Source of the DNA: Treponema sp.
GTDB lineage: Bacteria; Spirochaetota; Spirochaetia; Treponematales; Treponemataceae
DNA: 57,706 bases
Assembly (NCBI GenBank): GCA_017469785.1
Contig: JAFUFU010000015.1
Span: forward strand, 1 to 57,706
Direction: 5' to 3'
Under the pieces are notes generated by a model. It saw only the letters and a program-made list of their open reading frames with translations. It did no database searches and was not told where the DNA came from. Shown here in pieces: positions 1 to 8,355 of this stretch (position 1 is its first letter; each line of letters begins with the position of its first letter). The position numbers and the translations under genes were made by a program.

Positions 1-59
1 CTCGTATATTAATGTTATTGAATTATCTTATTCGATTTGGGATAGTATACCCGTGACAT

Positions 60-235
60 ATGACCCGATAACCCGTTTTCTCCTTGGGGCTTTCCCCGTA
101 ACAAAGACTGGGTTTCTTGCTCTGGATGGCAGTACACAGATTAGCAGGATGGGGTCTTCCCCGAATCTCCAACGAGGATGTGAGCCACCAGAGATAAGAT
201 AGTTCATATTTCACAAATCCACTTTCACAAAAGGA
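60..235 (+). ncRNA. Candidate IS110 bridge RNA region
   Basis: IS110 elements encode a structured bridge RNA in the non-coding end next to the transposase; its loops pair with donor and target DNA. This stretch is the only long non-coding part of the element and has two look-alike hairpins, GGGGCTTTCCCC (86-97) and GGGGTCTTCCCC (151-162). The second includes GGTCTTCC (153-160), which recurs at the right insertion junction (1494-1501), as a target-guide loop might. The 8-nt match could be chance, and loop assignments were not made. The RNA call is inference from family knowledge. Confidence 0.4.
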
Positions 236-245
236 ATTAAGATTT

Positions 246-1481
246 ATGTACATTGTTGGAATTGACATCGCCAAGAAAACTCACATGGGAGGAATCACTG
301 ACGACAAAGGAAAACATATCGGGAAATCCTTCAAAATCGACAATTCCGTTGAAGGCTTCGAAAGCCTTCTTAAAAAGCTGGCAGAAATCAACGCTGACAT
401 CTCCCAGTTTGTTTTTGGTATGGAAGCCACTGGCCATTACTGGCTCAACCTCTATACCTGGCTTTGTGACAGAAACTTTACGGTTCATGTCATAAATCCG
501 ATTCAGTCTGATGCCCTCCGTAAACTTGAGATACGACAGACAAAGACTGACGCCATTGATTCATATCTCATTGCAGACTGTATCCGGCTGGGAAAGTACT
601 GCGATACAAATCTCGCTGATGATGATATGCTTGCGCTCCGTGATTTAACACGTCAGCGTTTCTATCTGGTCGACATGACCTCTGACATCAAGAAAAAGGT
701 CATTGCCATGATGGACCGTATTTTTCCCGAATATGAATCTCTTTTCAGCGACATGTTCGGAAAAACCTCCCGTGATTTGCTCAAGGAATGCACAACCCCG
801 GAAGAAATACTTTCCCTTGATACCACTCATCTTGCTGAAATCCTTCGAAAATCCAGCAAAGGTCGCTTTAAGCAGGAAAAAGCTGAAGAACTCCAGAAAA
901 CCGCAAGAAATTCATTTGCGGTACTTCTTTCATCACAGACAAACTCACTGCTTGTAAAACAGATGATTGAGCAGATTGAACTTCTCGAATCTCAGATTTC
1001 TGAAATCGAAAAAATCATTGAACAGCTCTACTCTAAATTTGACTGCAAACTCACAAAGATTCCCGGAATGGGAATTACTCTAGCAGCTGTCATTCTCAGT
1101 GAAATCGGAGATATTTCACGTTTTCCTGATCCAAAACAGCTGACTGCATTTGCAGGTCTTGATCCAGTCCTCAAGCAATCAGGAATGAACAAAGGTCTTG
1201 GCTATCACATGTCTAAACGTGGCTCACCTTATCTTCGCCGTGCCCTGTGGCTTGCCGCAAACAGCATCAAAAAATGGGACCCTTCTTTTGCCTATGCTTA
1301 TCAGAAAAAAATTGATTCTGGCAAGAACAAAAGTCAGGCACTCGGTTTTATTTCTCACAAACTCCTCAATGTTGTCTTCACTGTTCTCAAAAACAATATT
1401 GATTACGTTCCTATTTTTCCTCCTGACGTTGACGTCTCAAAACTTGCTGAAAAAGCAATTAAATCTCTATCACCTAATTGA
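246..1481 (+). CDS. IS110-family transposase (DEDD recombinase)
   Basis: This 411-residue protein has the full length of an IS110 transposase. The RuvC-like N-terminal domain shows the DEDD residues: D7 in GIDIAKKTH, E60 in GMEATGHYW, and D102 and D105 in KTDAID. The C-terminal Transposase_20 domain contains IPGMGITLAAVILSEIGD, the AFAGLDP stretch and SKRGSPYLRRALW with its conserved serine. The frame is intact, so the element may be active. An AAAGGAATTAAG ribosome site precedes the ATG. IS110 enzymes insert with an RNA guide and usually leave no target duplication. The element has interrupted hsdS, read on the opposite strand. Confidence 0.95.
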   Translation: MYIVGIDIAKKTHMGGITDDKGKHIGKSFKIDNSVEGFESLLKKLAEINADISQFVFGMEATGHYWLNLYTWLCDRNFTVHVINPIQSDALRKLEIRQTKTDAIDSYLIADCIRLGKYCDTNLADDDMLALRDLTRQRFYLVDMTSDIKKKVIAMMDRIFPEYESLFSDMFGKTSRDLLKECTTPEEILSLDTTHLAEILRKSSKGRFKQEKAEELQKTARNSFAVLLSSQTNSLLVKQMIEQIELLESQISEIEKIIEQLYSKFDCKLTKIPGMGITLAAVILSEIGDISRFPDPKQLTAFAGLDPVLKQSGMNKGLGYHMSKRGSPYLRRALWLAANSIKKWDPSFAYAYQKKIDSGKNKSQALGFISHKLLNVVFTVLKNNIDYVPIFPPDVDVSKLAEKAIKSLSPN

Positions 1482-1485
1482 CATT

Positions 1486-2358
1486 TCATAGCAGGTCTTC
1501 CATAATTCCATATTTTGAGAATTTTACATTTGCTCCTTCATTTATAAATGGAATGGATTCTTTTGAGCAATCTAAAATGCTTGAATATTTTATCAGTACA
1601 TCACCATAGTGTACATTTTGATATTCACCTTTTGAATCATTTAAGCAATCTCTTGTAAAAGTATTGTTTGGCTTAAACTCAAAGATTTCTGATAATGTTT
1701 TCACTTCCCAATCTTCTGGGCTTTCTCCCAGTTCGGTCATTTTTGTTCTGGTGGATTTTGCAAAGCCCAGGAGGCGTTTTTTGCCGGTCAGAAGTTCCTG
1801 CATTGTGCCCTGTTTGATGTTCTTTTTTTTCTGGAGCAGTTTTTCTGTTGTGGAAATAAGTGCATCTACATCGGAAAGGGTTTTTGCGATTCGCTGCTGT
1901 TCGGGGAAAGGGGGAAGTTGTAAGGTGATGGTTGAAAGTTTTTTTGCGCTTATTTCTGCAAAAGTTGAGCCACTTGCCCTAGAAAGCATTTCATCTTTTA
2001 TCAGCGGAATAACATAATACAAAAATTCATTGCAACAAATATCTTTTGCTATCAATGATTGAAAGCCTTGATTTGTACAGGCAGGATTTTTCAAAATCGC
2101 AGTAAGACCAATACTTGCACGAGTTGTCAGCAGAACAGTTCCTTTTGGCAAAAGTTTTGCAGAACTTTCTTTCAATCCTTGTTCTGTAATAGTTCTTTCA
2201 CTTTTTGAAACATATTTTTTTGAGTCATTTAATTCTGCTGGAGTAAACCATTGAATATCGCCATTCCAACACGATGGATTCAATGTAGATGGAGTTCCAC
2301 CACCTATAATCGTTGCGACATCTCCGATAGTTACTTCTTTCCAATTCTCAATTTTCAT
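1486..2358 (-). pseudogene. hsdS: Type I restriction specificity subunit HsdS, 3' end removed by IS110
   Basis: HsdS chooses the DNA target of a type I restriction-modification complex. This 290-residue reading frame has a complete first target-recognition domain (about residues 1-150, starting ENWKEVTIGDVATIIGGGTPS), the central conserved helix (PPFPEQQRIAKTLSDVDALI through the ELLTGKKRL region, about 150-200) and the start of a second recognition domain (from about 213, ESPEDWEVKTL). It ends abruptly after GIMEDLL where the IS110 element begins. Typical HsdS proteins have roughly 400 residues, so the distal half of domain 2 and the C-terminal helix are missing. Specificity is probably lost unless another hsdS acts in trans. 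A second, older start relic lies just upstream. Confidence 0.9.
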
Positions 2359-2378
2359 TTTTCACCTTTTAATTCTCA

Positions 2379-2429
2379 ATTTGCAACTTTCCAATCGTCA
2401 GGAATCAATCCAACTTCTGTCTGCTTCAT
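2379..2429 (-). pseudogene. Relic hsdS start (17 codons)
   Basis: The 17-codon frame reads MKQTEVGLIPDDWKVAN and then stops. This is the usual N-terminus of an HsdS recognition domain. It lies between the DUF1016 gene and the present hsdS start at 2358, which begins again with a comparable ENWKEV motif. The simplest reading is that a different recognition domain replaced the original one just after this start. It may still serve as a short leader peptide. Confidence 0.6.
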
Positions 2430-2430
2430 T
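2414..2430 (-). repeat. Start-codon repeat, copy 3 (hsdS relic)
   Basis: The minus strand reads AATGAAGCAGACAGAAG. Near-identical copies begin the DUF1016 and Fic genes, always at the start codon. Confidence 0.8.
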
Positions 2431-2431
2431 T

Positions 2432-3514
2432 TCATTCCTTGTCCTTTAGGGATTCCTCTATCTCTTCAATCGTAGGAAGACTGCTTTTAAAATCCACGGG
2501 ATACACTTTGGAAAGCTCGTATTCAGAAATGCCAATCGGCACGGCAGAACTTTCAAGCGAATACTGTGCCACAATATCATCTTTGCTTTTGCAGATTAAA
2601 AGCCCCAGAGTCGGATTATCTCCTTCTTTCTTCATAATATGATTTACGGCAGACACGTACAGTCCAAGCTGCCCCAAATCCGCAGCCTTGAATTTTGTGA
2701 TTTTGACTTCCACAACTACATAGCAATGAAGGTTGGTGTTATAAAAAAGCATATCCATGAATTTCTCTTCACTACCCACTTCTAACCGAAACTCACGTCC
2801 CATATATGCAAAACCGCGTCCCAGTTCCAGCAGAAACTTTTCTATATTTGCAATCAAAGCGTCTTTGAGTTCTTCTTCTTCGTATTTTTCGCGAATTGAA
2901 AGGAAATCGAATGTGTAAGGGTCTTTTGTAATTTGTTGAGCAAGCTCTCCTTGTAGTGCTGGCAAGGTGTTTGCAAAATTACTGATTGCTTTGCCTTGCC
3001 GCTCGTATAAATCTGTATCAAGAAAATTCAAGAGAACTGGGCGACTCCAATTGTTTTCTCTCGTTTTGTTTACGAAGAAAATAGCCTTCTTTTCATTGCT
3101 CTTGCATTTATCGATAATTGTAACATGATGCCCCCATGGAATAGAAAAAAGTTCTTTCATGCTGAAATCGTCAACAGCCTGTTGACGATTTTCAACATCT
3201 TTATATAACTCATAAAAATACTTCATATATTTTAGATTTGTGGGAGACAAGCCTTTTACACCCGGCAATTCATTTTTTAAGTCATTGCTCAGTCTTTTAT
3301 AAAATCCACTGCCGTATTTATTTTCACTCTGTTTTGAAACAATATCTTTTCCAACCGACCAATAGAATTCAAGATAGTAATTCAGTACGGCAGAATGCGC
3401 CTTTAACTGCTGGCTCAAATACCGTTCTTTAAGTTCCTGTAACCAAGATGTATATTCATTGTCATAAACTGTTATTTCGTTTTTCATAAATTCCCCTGTT
3501 TCAGTCTGCTTCAT
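2432..3514 (-). CDS. DUF1016 / YhcG-type PD-(D/E)XK nuclease-domain protein
   Basis: This 360-residue protein matches the DUF1016 (YhcG) family often found inside type I restriction operons. The N-terminal helical domain (about 20-180) includes the FYKRLSNDL, GLSPTNLKYMKYFY and IPWGHH stretches. The C-terminal domain has a PD-(D/E)XK nuclease-like core: EKFMDMLFYN followed by VVVEVKITKF (about 255-275). It overlaps the fic stop as ATGA, so translation is probably coupled. The first residues, MKQTETGEF, copy the HsdS start, and an in-frame ATG at 3487 behind AGGGG is likely the ancestral start. The family's role is unsettled; it may modulate or assist restriction. Confidence 0.85.
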   Translation of the reverse strand: MKQTETGEFMKNEITVYDNEYTSWLQELKERYLSQQLKAHSAVLNYYLEFYWSVGKDIVSKQSENKYGSGFYKRLSNDLKNELPGVKGLSPTNLKYMKYFYELYKDVENRQQAVDDFSMKELFSIPWGHHVTIIDKCKSNEKKAIFFVNKTRENNWSRPVLLNFLDTDLYERQGKAISNFANTLPALQGELAQQITKDPYTFDFLSIREKYEEEELKDALIANIEKFLLELGRGFAYMGREFRLEVGSEEKFMDMLFYNTNLHCYVVVEVKITKFKAADLGQLGLYVSAVNHIMKKEGDNPTLGLLICKSKDDIVAQYSLESSAVPIGISEYELSKVYPVDFKSSLPTIEEIEESLKDKE

Positions 3515-3516
3515 TT
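3500..3516 (-). repeat. Start-codon repeat, copy 2 (DUF1016 gene)
   Basis: The minus strand reads AAATGAAGCAGACTGAA. It fuses an HsdS-like MKQTE leader in frame to the DUF1016 protein. Confidence 0.8.
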
Positions 3517-4326
3517 TTCCATCGAAGCCTTGTACTCAGCAATCTGCTTCTGCAAATTCTCTGTATGATGATTCAGCATAAAATCAACGAAAATACTTGA
3601 ATCTTCGTTCTCCTGGCTCAGTGCAAGGCTCTGGATGTATTCGGCTCGTTTTTCTTTTTTTACGATTGAAGGAATAACGCCGGCTTCATACTGAATTATA
3701 TTCATAATCAAACGGCTCATCCTTCCGTTTCCATCTGCCCACGGATGAATTGAAACAATGCGGTAATGAGCTTCAAAACTGAGTTCGTAGAGTTTGTGAA
3801 TGTCGTTTTTATCAACAGCCTTTCGTTCCGCATTAAGCCAGTCACAAAATTTTTGCAGTCTGTCAGGAACCTTCTGCCAGGCAAGATAAGATTTTCCGCC
3901 TCGTCCCGCACTTACATTCAAAAGCCTCAAGTCCCCCTTTGCAGAAGAAAAGTCTCCGCCAATCGTTTTATAAGTGGAGCCAGTATTTTGCATAACAAGG
4001 GCGGCAAGGCTACATAAAAGTTCGATTGAAAAGTCTGCGTGGGATTTTGCATAAATAAAACTCTGCTCATAGGCCTTTTTTAAATCGAGGTTCATCAGCT
4101 GTTCCGCCATAGGCTTGTTCGCACTGATTCCTTCATCAAACAAAAGCTGATTTTCTATTTCGGTAACAGTAGAACCTTCAATTGCTGTTGAATGAGTGAT
4201 GATTGAATATAGATAGAATTTGTCATAATCAAGCTGCTGATTTATCCCAAGAGAGAGATACTCGTTCACTGTTTCAATTAGATTCTGATTTGACATCCTG
4301 TCTCTCTCTATTTCTGTCTGCTTCAT
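3511..4326 (-). CDS. Fic family AMPylation-type protein
   Basis: Fic enzymes transfer AMP or other nucleotide moieties to hydroxyl groups of target proteins. The catalytic motif HPWADGNGRMSRL is intact (about residues 194-206). The N-terminal part carries STAIEGS, fitting the [S/T]xxxE[G/N] inhibitory helix that blocks the active site in class II Fic proteins, so the enzyme is probably auto-inhibited. At 271 residues it has a normal length. It starts MKQTEIERDR, again the HsdS-like leader; an in-frame ATG at 4296 may be the original start. Both ends overlap neighbours by ATGA, placing it firmly in the hsd operon. Fic genes in such operons are known, but their function there is not. Confidence 0.9.
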   Translation of the reverse strand: MKQTEIERDRMSNQNLIETVNEYLSLGINQQLDYDKFYLYSIITHSTAIEGSTVTEIENQLLFDEGISANKPMAEQLMNLDLKKAYEQSFIYAKSHADFSIELLCSLAALVMQNTGSTYKTIGGDFSSAKGDLRLLNVSAGRGGKSYLAWQKVPDRLQKFCDWLNAERKAVDKNDIHKLYELSFEAHYRIVSIHPWADGNGRMSRLIMNIIQYEAGVIPSIVKKEKRAEYIQSLALSQENEDSSIFVDFMLNHHTENLQKQIAEYKASMEK

Positions 4327-4328
4327 TT
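4312..4328 (-). repeat. Start-codon repeat, copy 1 (fic gene)
   Basis: The minus strand reads AAATGAAGCAGACAGAA across the start codon of fic. It is the most upstream of three copies in the operon. Confidence 0.8.
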
Positions 4329-5150
4329 ATCTGCTCCTGAGTTTTCTGTGAGAAGTTTCCTGTCTTCAATATTCTCTAGAACTTTCATCTGCTGAATGGC
4401 AATTTTATTCAGTTTTTCAAGGCGTTCTCTTTGAGAAAGTCCGTCATTAATAAAAACGGCGTTCAAATTTTCCATATTGCTAAGGCAGATAAGCTGGTTG
4501 ATAGAGGCATAATCTCGGATATTTCCTTTTAATTCTGGATTTAGTTCACGCCATTGTCTTGCAGTCATACCGAACATTGCAACATTGAGCATATCAGCTT
4601 CATCAGCATAGACAAAGGACTTTTGTGCTGGCGTAAGTTCTGGCGGGATAAGATTCTGTTTTATAGCATCTGTATGAATTCTATAATTGATTTTTGCAAG
4701 TTCTCGTTTTGCAGACCAGCCAAGTTGCTTTTGTTCTTCCTCTTTTAATCGCTGAAATTCTTTTATGAAATAAAGCTCAAATTCAACAGAAATCCAGCTT
4801 GCGAATTTGAAAGCAATGTCTTTATGCGCATAAGTTCCGCCATAGCGACCACTTTTTACGATAATCCCTTTTGCATTTGTTGATTCAATCCATTTTGTTG
4901 GAGAAAGAGTAAAAGCATTCAGCCCTGCTTCTTTCTTAAACCCCTCGAATTCGAGGGGTTTAAAATCTGTGTTATAAAGAGTTTCCCAGATTCCGAGGTA
5001 TTCAATTGTATTTCTGTTACGAAGCCAGTTCGCAATTACGGCATTCGGTTCTTCAGACTTGAATTTTGCAATGTCTGTAAGAGAAATAAAATCTGTTTCA
5101 TCATATTTTATAACACTAACGCTTGTATCTTTTACATTTACTTTCTGCAT
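4323..5150 (-). CDS. KilA-N domain protein
   Basis: The first ~145 residues form a KilA-N DNA-binding domain. Supporting stretches are FISLTDIAKF, VIANWLRNRNTIEYLGIWE, the RYGGTYAHKDIAFKFASWIS core and FELYFIKEFQRLKEEE. The remainder (about 150-275) is helical with no motif I recognise. Such proteins of phage origin commonly sit between hsdM and hsdS in type I operons, where they may act as regulators or DNA-binding accessories. The gene follows hsdM by 11 nt and overlaps fic by ATGA. Assignment to KilA-N is firm; its role here is inference. Confidence 0.85.
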   Translation of the reverse strand: MQKVNVKDTSVSVIKYDETDFISLTDIAKFKSEEPNAVIANWLRNRNTIEYLGIWETLYNTDFKPLEFEGFKKEAGLNAFTLSPTKWIESTNAKGIIVKSGRYGGTYAHKDIAFKFASWISVEFELYFIKEFQRLKEEEQKQLGWSAKRELAKINYRIHTDAIKQNLIPPELTPAQKSFVYADEADMLNVAMFGMTARQWRELNPELKGNIRDYASINQLICLSNMENLNAVFINDGLSQRERLEKLNKIAIQQMKVLENIEDRKLLTENSGADK

Positions 5151-5161
5151 AAGATTTTCTC

Positions 5162-7585
5162 CTACAACTTAAATCCCATCTGAGCAAGGTGAGCGGCAAC
5201 TTCTTTTTCTTCTTCTGCGAGTTTTTCGGTGAGTTCGGGAAGGGTGTTTTCGTAACGTTCGTAGAGTTCGATAATCCGTTTTGTAAGATAATTTGCAACT
5301 GTTACATAAAGATTCTGGATTCCCTGGTCAATTGTTTTGTACCATTTGCGGTTTACAAGAAGGTCTGTTATTTCTGTGTCGGTAAAAGTGTCGTAGCGTT
5401 TGCGGCAGTTTTCGTCCAGCTTCTTTTTGAGGTCGGCAATTGTTTTCTTTTGTGATTTTATAGAAGCTTCATAAGCCTTGCACTTTTTAAGGATTTCAGG
5501 CTCCTGCGAGAGTTCATCATCTTCTGTGTTTTCTTCTACAAACTCTTCAAACTCACTTTCTGTCTGACTGAGGTTTTCTTCAGCCTCTTCAATCGCTTTC
5601 TGTTCTGCTTCAAAAAAGGCATCGAGAACAATCTGCTTTGGAATAAGGCGGCCTTCCCAGCCGATTACTTTTGGCTCCTTTGGCTTCTTTTCTTTTGCAG
5701 TATCTTTCTTTGACTTTTTGCTTTCTTTTGGTTCTTCCTTTATATCATCAGTTACTTTTGCAAGCTTATATCCAAGTTCATCCTGAATAACAAGAAGGAC
5801 ATCATCATTCATTGTTTCGTTCCAGTAAGCAAGAAGCACCTGATAAACATCGTATTTATCGAGCAGTTCAAGTTTCGTGAACTTAGAAAGAATTTCTTCT
5901 GAAAGCTTTAGGATGATTTCTTTGTTTGAATCTGCTGGCTTGAGGTTTGTAAGAATTGGATTTGCAAAAGCCTTCCATTCTTCAAAGGCTTTGTTTACTT
6001 TTTTGTTGTATTCAAGGAACTCCGCATTTTCTGTGATTGCCTTGTGAACATCATCTTTTTGGATGAGAAGCTTGTAAAAGCCTTTTGTAGATGCTGAATC
6101 AAGTTCAGCATGACAAGATTCGTGTTTATATTCACCAAAGATTTCTTTTTTAAGATTTGGGAAAACGTTCCAGAAGTGAGGAATATTATCTATATCTTCC
6201 TGCGGGATTCCGCCATAAAGATGCGCCTCGATGCTCTGCAAATCTTCTTTTTCGCTTGAATCGATGTAGCGAGGGATGTTCAGATTATAGGCGTTTTTTT
6301 CGATGATTTCTGTAAAAGGAACAAAACGGCTGAAGCCAGGAACTTCGGTCATTGAATTAAATGTTGTTACGATTTTGTAAATATCCTGCTCGCGAAGACG
6401 GTTTTTATCTCCATCTTTTATAAAGCCGTGGCTGGCATCAATCATAAAAATGCCGGTGCGGTTTGCTGTGTTTTCTTTATCCAGAACAATGATGCAGGCC
6501 GGAATTCCTGTTCCGTAAAAAAGGTTTGCAGGAAGTCCGATTATTCCTTTTATAAGATGACGGTCGATTATATTTTTGCGGATTGTTTCTTCTGCATTTC
6601 CGCGGAACAAAACTCCGTGGGGCAGAATGACAGCGGCTTTACCGGTGTTGTTTTTCATTGATTTGATGATATGCAAAAGCCATGCATAGTCGCCGTTTTT
6701 CTCTGGAGGAAGTTCGTCATAATCATCAAAGCGGCCATAAGGCTTTAAGCCGTCCATCCAGTTTTTCATGCTGAACGGCGGATTTGCTACTATGTAATCA
6801 AACTTTCGGAGCTTGGTGTCATCATTATCATCTTTATACCATGGGTCAGAAAAAGTGTTATCTGAATGAATCTCTCCAGAAGGAATGTTATGAAGGACTA
6901 CATTCATTTTTGCAAGACCAGCGGTTGAAATATCTTTTTCCTGCCCGTAAATTGCAAGCGGGAAGGGAGCTTCATTTGCGGCGCGAATCAAGAGTGAACC
7001 AGAACCACAAGCCGGGTCATAGATTGTAGCATCTCTATTTTTGCAGTTTGATATGTCGATTACCTTGGCAAGAATGCGGCTTACTTCGGCAGGTGTATAG
7101 AACTGTCCCTTGCTCTTTCCGCTGGCAGTAGCAAAGTTCCGCATAAGATATTCGTAAGCGTCGCCGATAAGGTCATCATCTTCTGCCTTGTTGTTTTTAA
7201 AATCAAGCTCCGGCTTTTGGAAAATGGCAATGAGACCTGTTAGTTTGTCCACCATTTCATCGCCCTTGCCGATTTTTGATTCATCGTTAAAGTGGGCGTT
7301 ATTTATGATTCCTGTAAGGTTGTTTGCTTCTGCAAGCTTTGCAATGAGGACATCTATTTTTTCGCCTATGTTTTTGTTTCCTTTTAATGCGACAAGATCT
7401 TCAAAACTTGCTCCATCTGGAATCGCTATTGCGCCATAAGGGTCATCTTTATATTTGTCTGAAACGTATTTTACAAATAAAAGTGTCAGAATGTAGTCTT
7501 TATATTGAGAGGCATCCATACCGCCGCGAAGCTTGTCGCAGCTTGCCCAAAGTGAACTGTAGAGTTGTGATTTTTTTACTGCCAT
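5162..7585 (-). CDS. hsdM: Type I restriction-modification DNA methyltransferase HsdM
   Basis: HsdM methylates adenine as part of the type I complex. The 807-residue protein begins with an HsdM N-terminal helical domain (SSLWASCDKLRGGMD). It then shows SAM-binding motif I DPACGSG (190-196) and catalytic NPPF (268-271). A charged, lysine- and glutamate-rich C-terminal region (about 600-800) is longer than in many HsdM proteins and is probably coiled coil. Near residues 490-500 the stretch CHAELDSAS is encoded by an inserted repetitive palindrome. It is the first gene of the leftward operon and has its own promoter directly at the start codon. Confidence 0.95.
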   Translation of the reverse strand: MAVKKSQLYSSLWASCDKLRGGMDASQYKDYILTLLFVKYVSDKYKDDPYGAIAIPDGASFEDLVALKGNKNIGEKIDVLIAKLAEANNLTGIINNAHFNDESKIGKGDEMVDKLTGLIAIFQKPELDFKNNKAEDDDLIGDAYEYLMRNFATASGKSKGQFYTPAEVSRILAKVIDISNCKNRDATIYDPACGSGSLLIRAANEAPFPLAIYGQEKDISTAGLAKMNVVLHNIPSGEIHSDNTFSDPWYKDDNDDTKLRKFDYIVANPPFSMKNWMDGLKPYGRFDDYDELPPEKNGDYAWLLHIIKSMKNNTGKAAVILPHGVLFRGNAEETIRKNIIDRHLIKGIIGLPANLFYGTGIPACIIVLDKENTANRTGIFMIDASHGFIKDGDKNRLREQDIYKIVTTFNSMTEVPGFSRFVPFTEIIEKNAYNLNIPRYIDSSEKEDLQSIEAHLYGGIPQEDIDNIPHFWNVFPNLKKEIFGEYKHESCHAELDSASTKGFYKLLIQKDDVHKAITENAEFLEYNKKVNKAFEEWKAFANPILTNLKPADSNKEIILKLSEEILSKFTKLELLDKYDVYQVLLAYWNETMNDDVLLVIQDELGYKLAKVTDDIKEEPKESKKSKKDTAKEKKPKEPKVIGWEGRLIPKQIVLDAFFEAEQKAIEEAEENLSQTESEFEEFVEENTEDDELSQEPEILKKCKAYEASIKSQKKTIADLKKKLDENCRKRYDTFTDTEITDLLVNRKWYKTIDQGIQNLYVTVANYLTKRIIELYERYENTLPELTEKLAEEEKEVAAHLAQMGFKL
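6088..6117. repeat. Repetitive palindrome inserted in frame in hsdM
   Basis: GCTGAA (6093-6098) and TTCAGC (6104-6109) form a hairpin with the core ATGCTGAATCAAGTTCAGCA. This is the widespread bacterial repeat that translates as HAELDSAS in one frame. It keeps the hsdM frame open. Confidence 0.65.
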
Positions 7586-7591
7586 AGGGGA

Positions 7592-7600
7592 ATTATAGCA
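7592..7600 (-). promoter_or_regulatory. Extended -10 promoter of hsdM, leaderless
   Basis: The minus strand reads TGCTATAAT, a perfect extended -10 box. Only 6 nt separate it from the hsdM ATG, so transcription should begin at or next to the start codon. No ribosome-binding site fits in that gap. No good -35 box was found. Confidence 0.7.
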
Positions 7601-7670
7601 TGAAAATTGCTGTTTTTTCTATAAAACTCCATTATTCAGAAAATATTGGGTCACTCCTCCTCCAGCCCCC

Positions 7671-7985
7671 CTATCCCCGTCTCTCCTCCATAGCCCGCTG
7701 CAAGAAAGGCCCAATCCTGCTTGCAGGGTTAGCGCACACATCCGCCACAGTGCCCTGGGCAATCACAGAGCCGCCCTTTGCGCCTGCCTCTGGCCCCAGT
7801 TCCACAATCCAGTCGGCGTGGGAAAGGACTTGGGTGTCGTGGTCTACCAAAACCACGGTGTTTCCGTCGGCAATCAGGTCGTCCATCACGCCGATAAGGC
7901 CTTCCAGGTTTGAGAGGTGAAGTCCTATGCTGGGTTCGTCCAGCACATAGAGAACGCCTGTCGCGCGGTTGCGGACGGCGCGGGC
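7671..7985 (-). pseudogene. UvrA-like 3' fragment, copy 1
   Basis: This fragment repeats the last ~105 codons of the UvrA-like gene at 15305-16783 with high identity. It keeps the Walker B region (VLYVLDEPSIG), the D-loop and the VDHD switch histidine, but lacks Walker A and the signature motif. Similarity stops sharply after the ARA codons at 7985, the same point as in copy 2. The open frame extends to 8234 through repeat DNA, where the translation LERRK..RQLEELS..HGGRGTPI is shared with copy 2. An independent function is unlikely. Confidence 0.85.
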
Positions 7986-8024
7986 AGTGTCATGATATAT
8001 TTTTGGAAGGAAGATGTTTAATAT

Positions 8025-8310
8025 GGGCGTTCCCCGACCTCCGTGTCGTAACGACAACTCTTCGAGTTGTCGCAGAATTTTCCGTCTTTCTAGGCAATGC
8101 GGCATCCGTGCCGCGCTGTAGTGAACAAATTTCCGTCTTTCAAGGTCGGGTTGGGCTTTCGCGAGTTTGCCGATGGCAAACTCGTAACGAGAATGGCTTG
8201 CCATTCTCGCGGGTTCCGCGCTCTCACGCTCCATTCCTACGCGGCTTGAAACTTCGTTGCCAATCCGCTTCGGAACGAGCCTAGCGGCTCGCCCCTACAA
8301 TCCCTAACGC
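8025..8310 (-). repeat. GTTAGGGAT-ended palindromic repeat (minus orientation), unit A
   Basis: Read on the minus strand it begins GCGTTAGGGAT and ends in GGGGAACGCCC. Bases 7986-8158 match 11556-11730 nearly base for base, with hairpins such as CGACAACTCTTCGAGTTGTCG and GCGGCATCCGTGCCGC. The distal part (8159-8300) differs and holds its own hairpins around GAGTTTGCC/GGCAAACTC and GAGAATGGC/GCCATTCTC. No gene is supported between 7986 and 8355. Confidence 0.7.
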
Positions 8311-8355
8311 TTGGCTAATATCAGCATATTTTCAAACAAAAAATAATTTTGCTTA

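Larger units (their letters stand above)
1..1495 (+). mobile_element. IS110-family insertion sequence (left end not resolved)
   Basis: The element consists of a long non-coding left region (1-245), a single DEDD transposase gene and only about 14 nt after its stop codon. A long left and short right non-coding end is typical of the IS110 subgroup rather than IS1111. The right boundary is placed near 1490-1498 because the hsdS reading frame on the other strand loses family similarity exactly there. The other flank of the split hsdS is not recognisable at the left of the window, so the left end lies at or before base 1. No terminal inverted repeat is seen, as expected for the family. Confidence 0.85.

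Noticed and set aside
7671..8234. A functional 187-residue gene at the first UvrA-like fragment
   Set aside because: It lacks Walker A and the signature motif, and its upstream half is translated repeat DNA.
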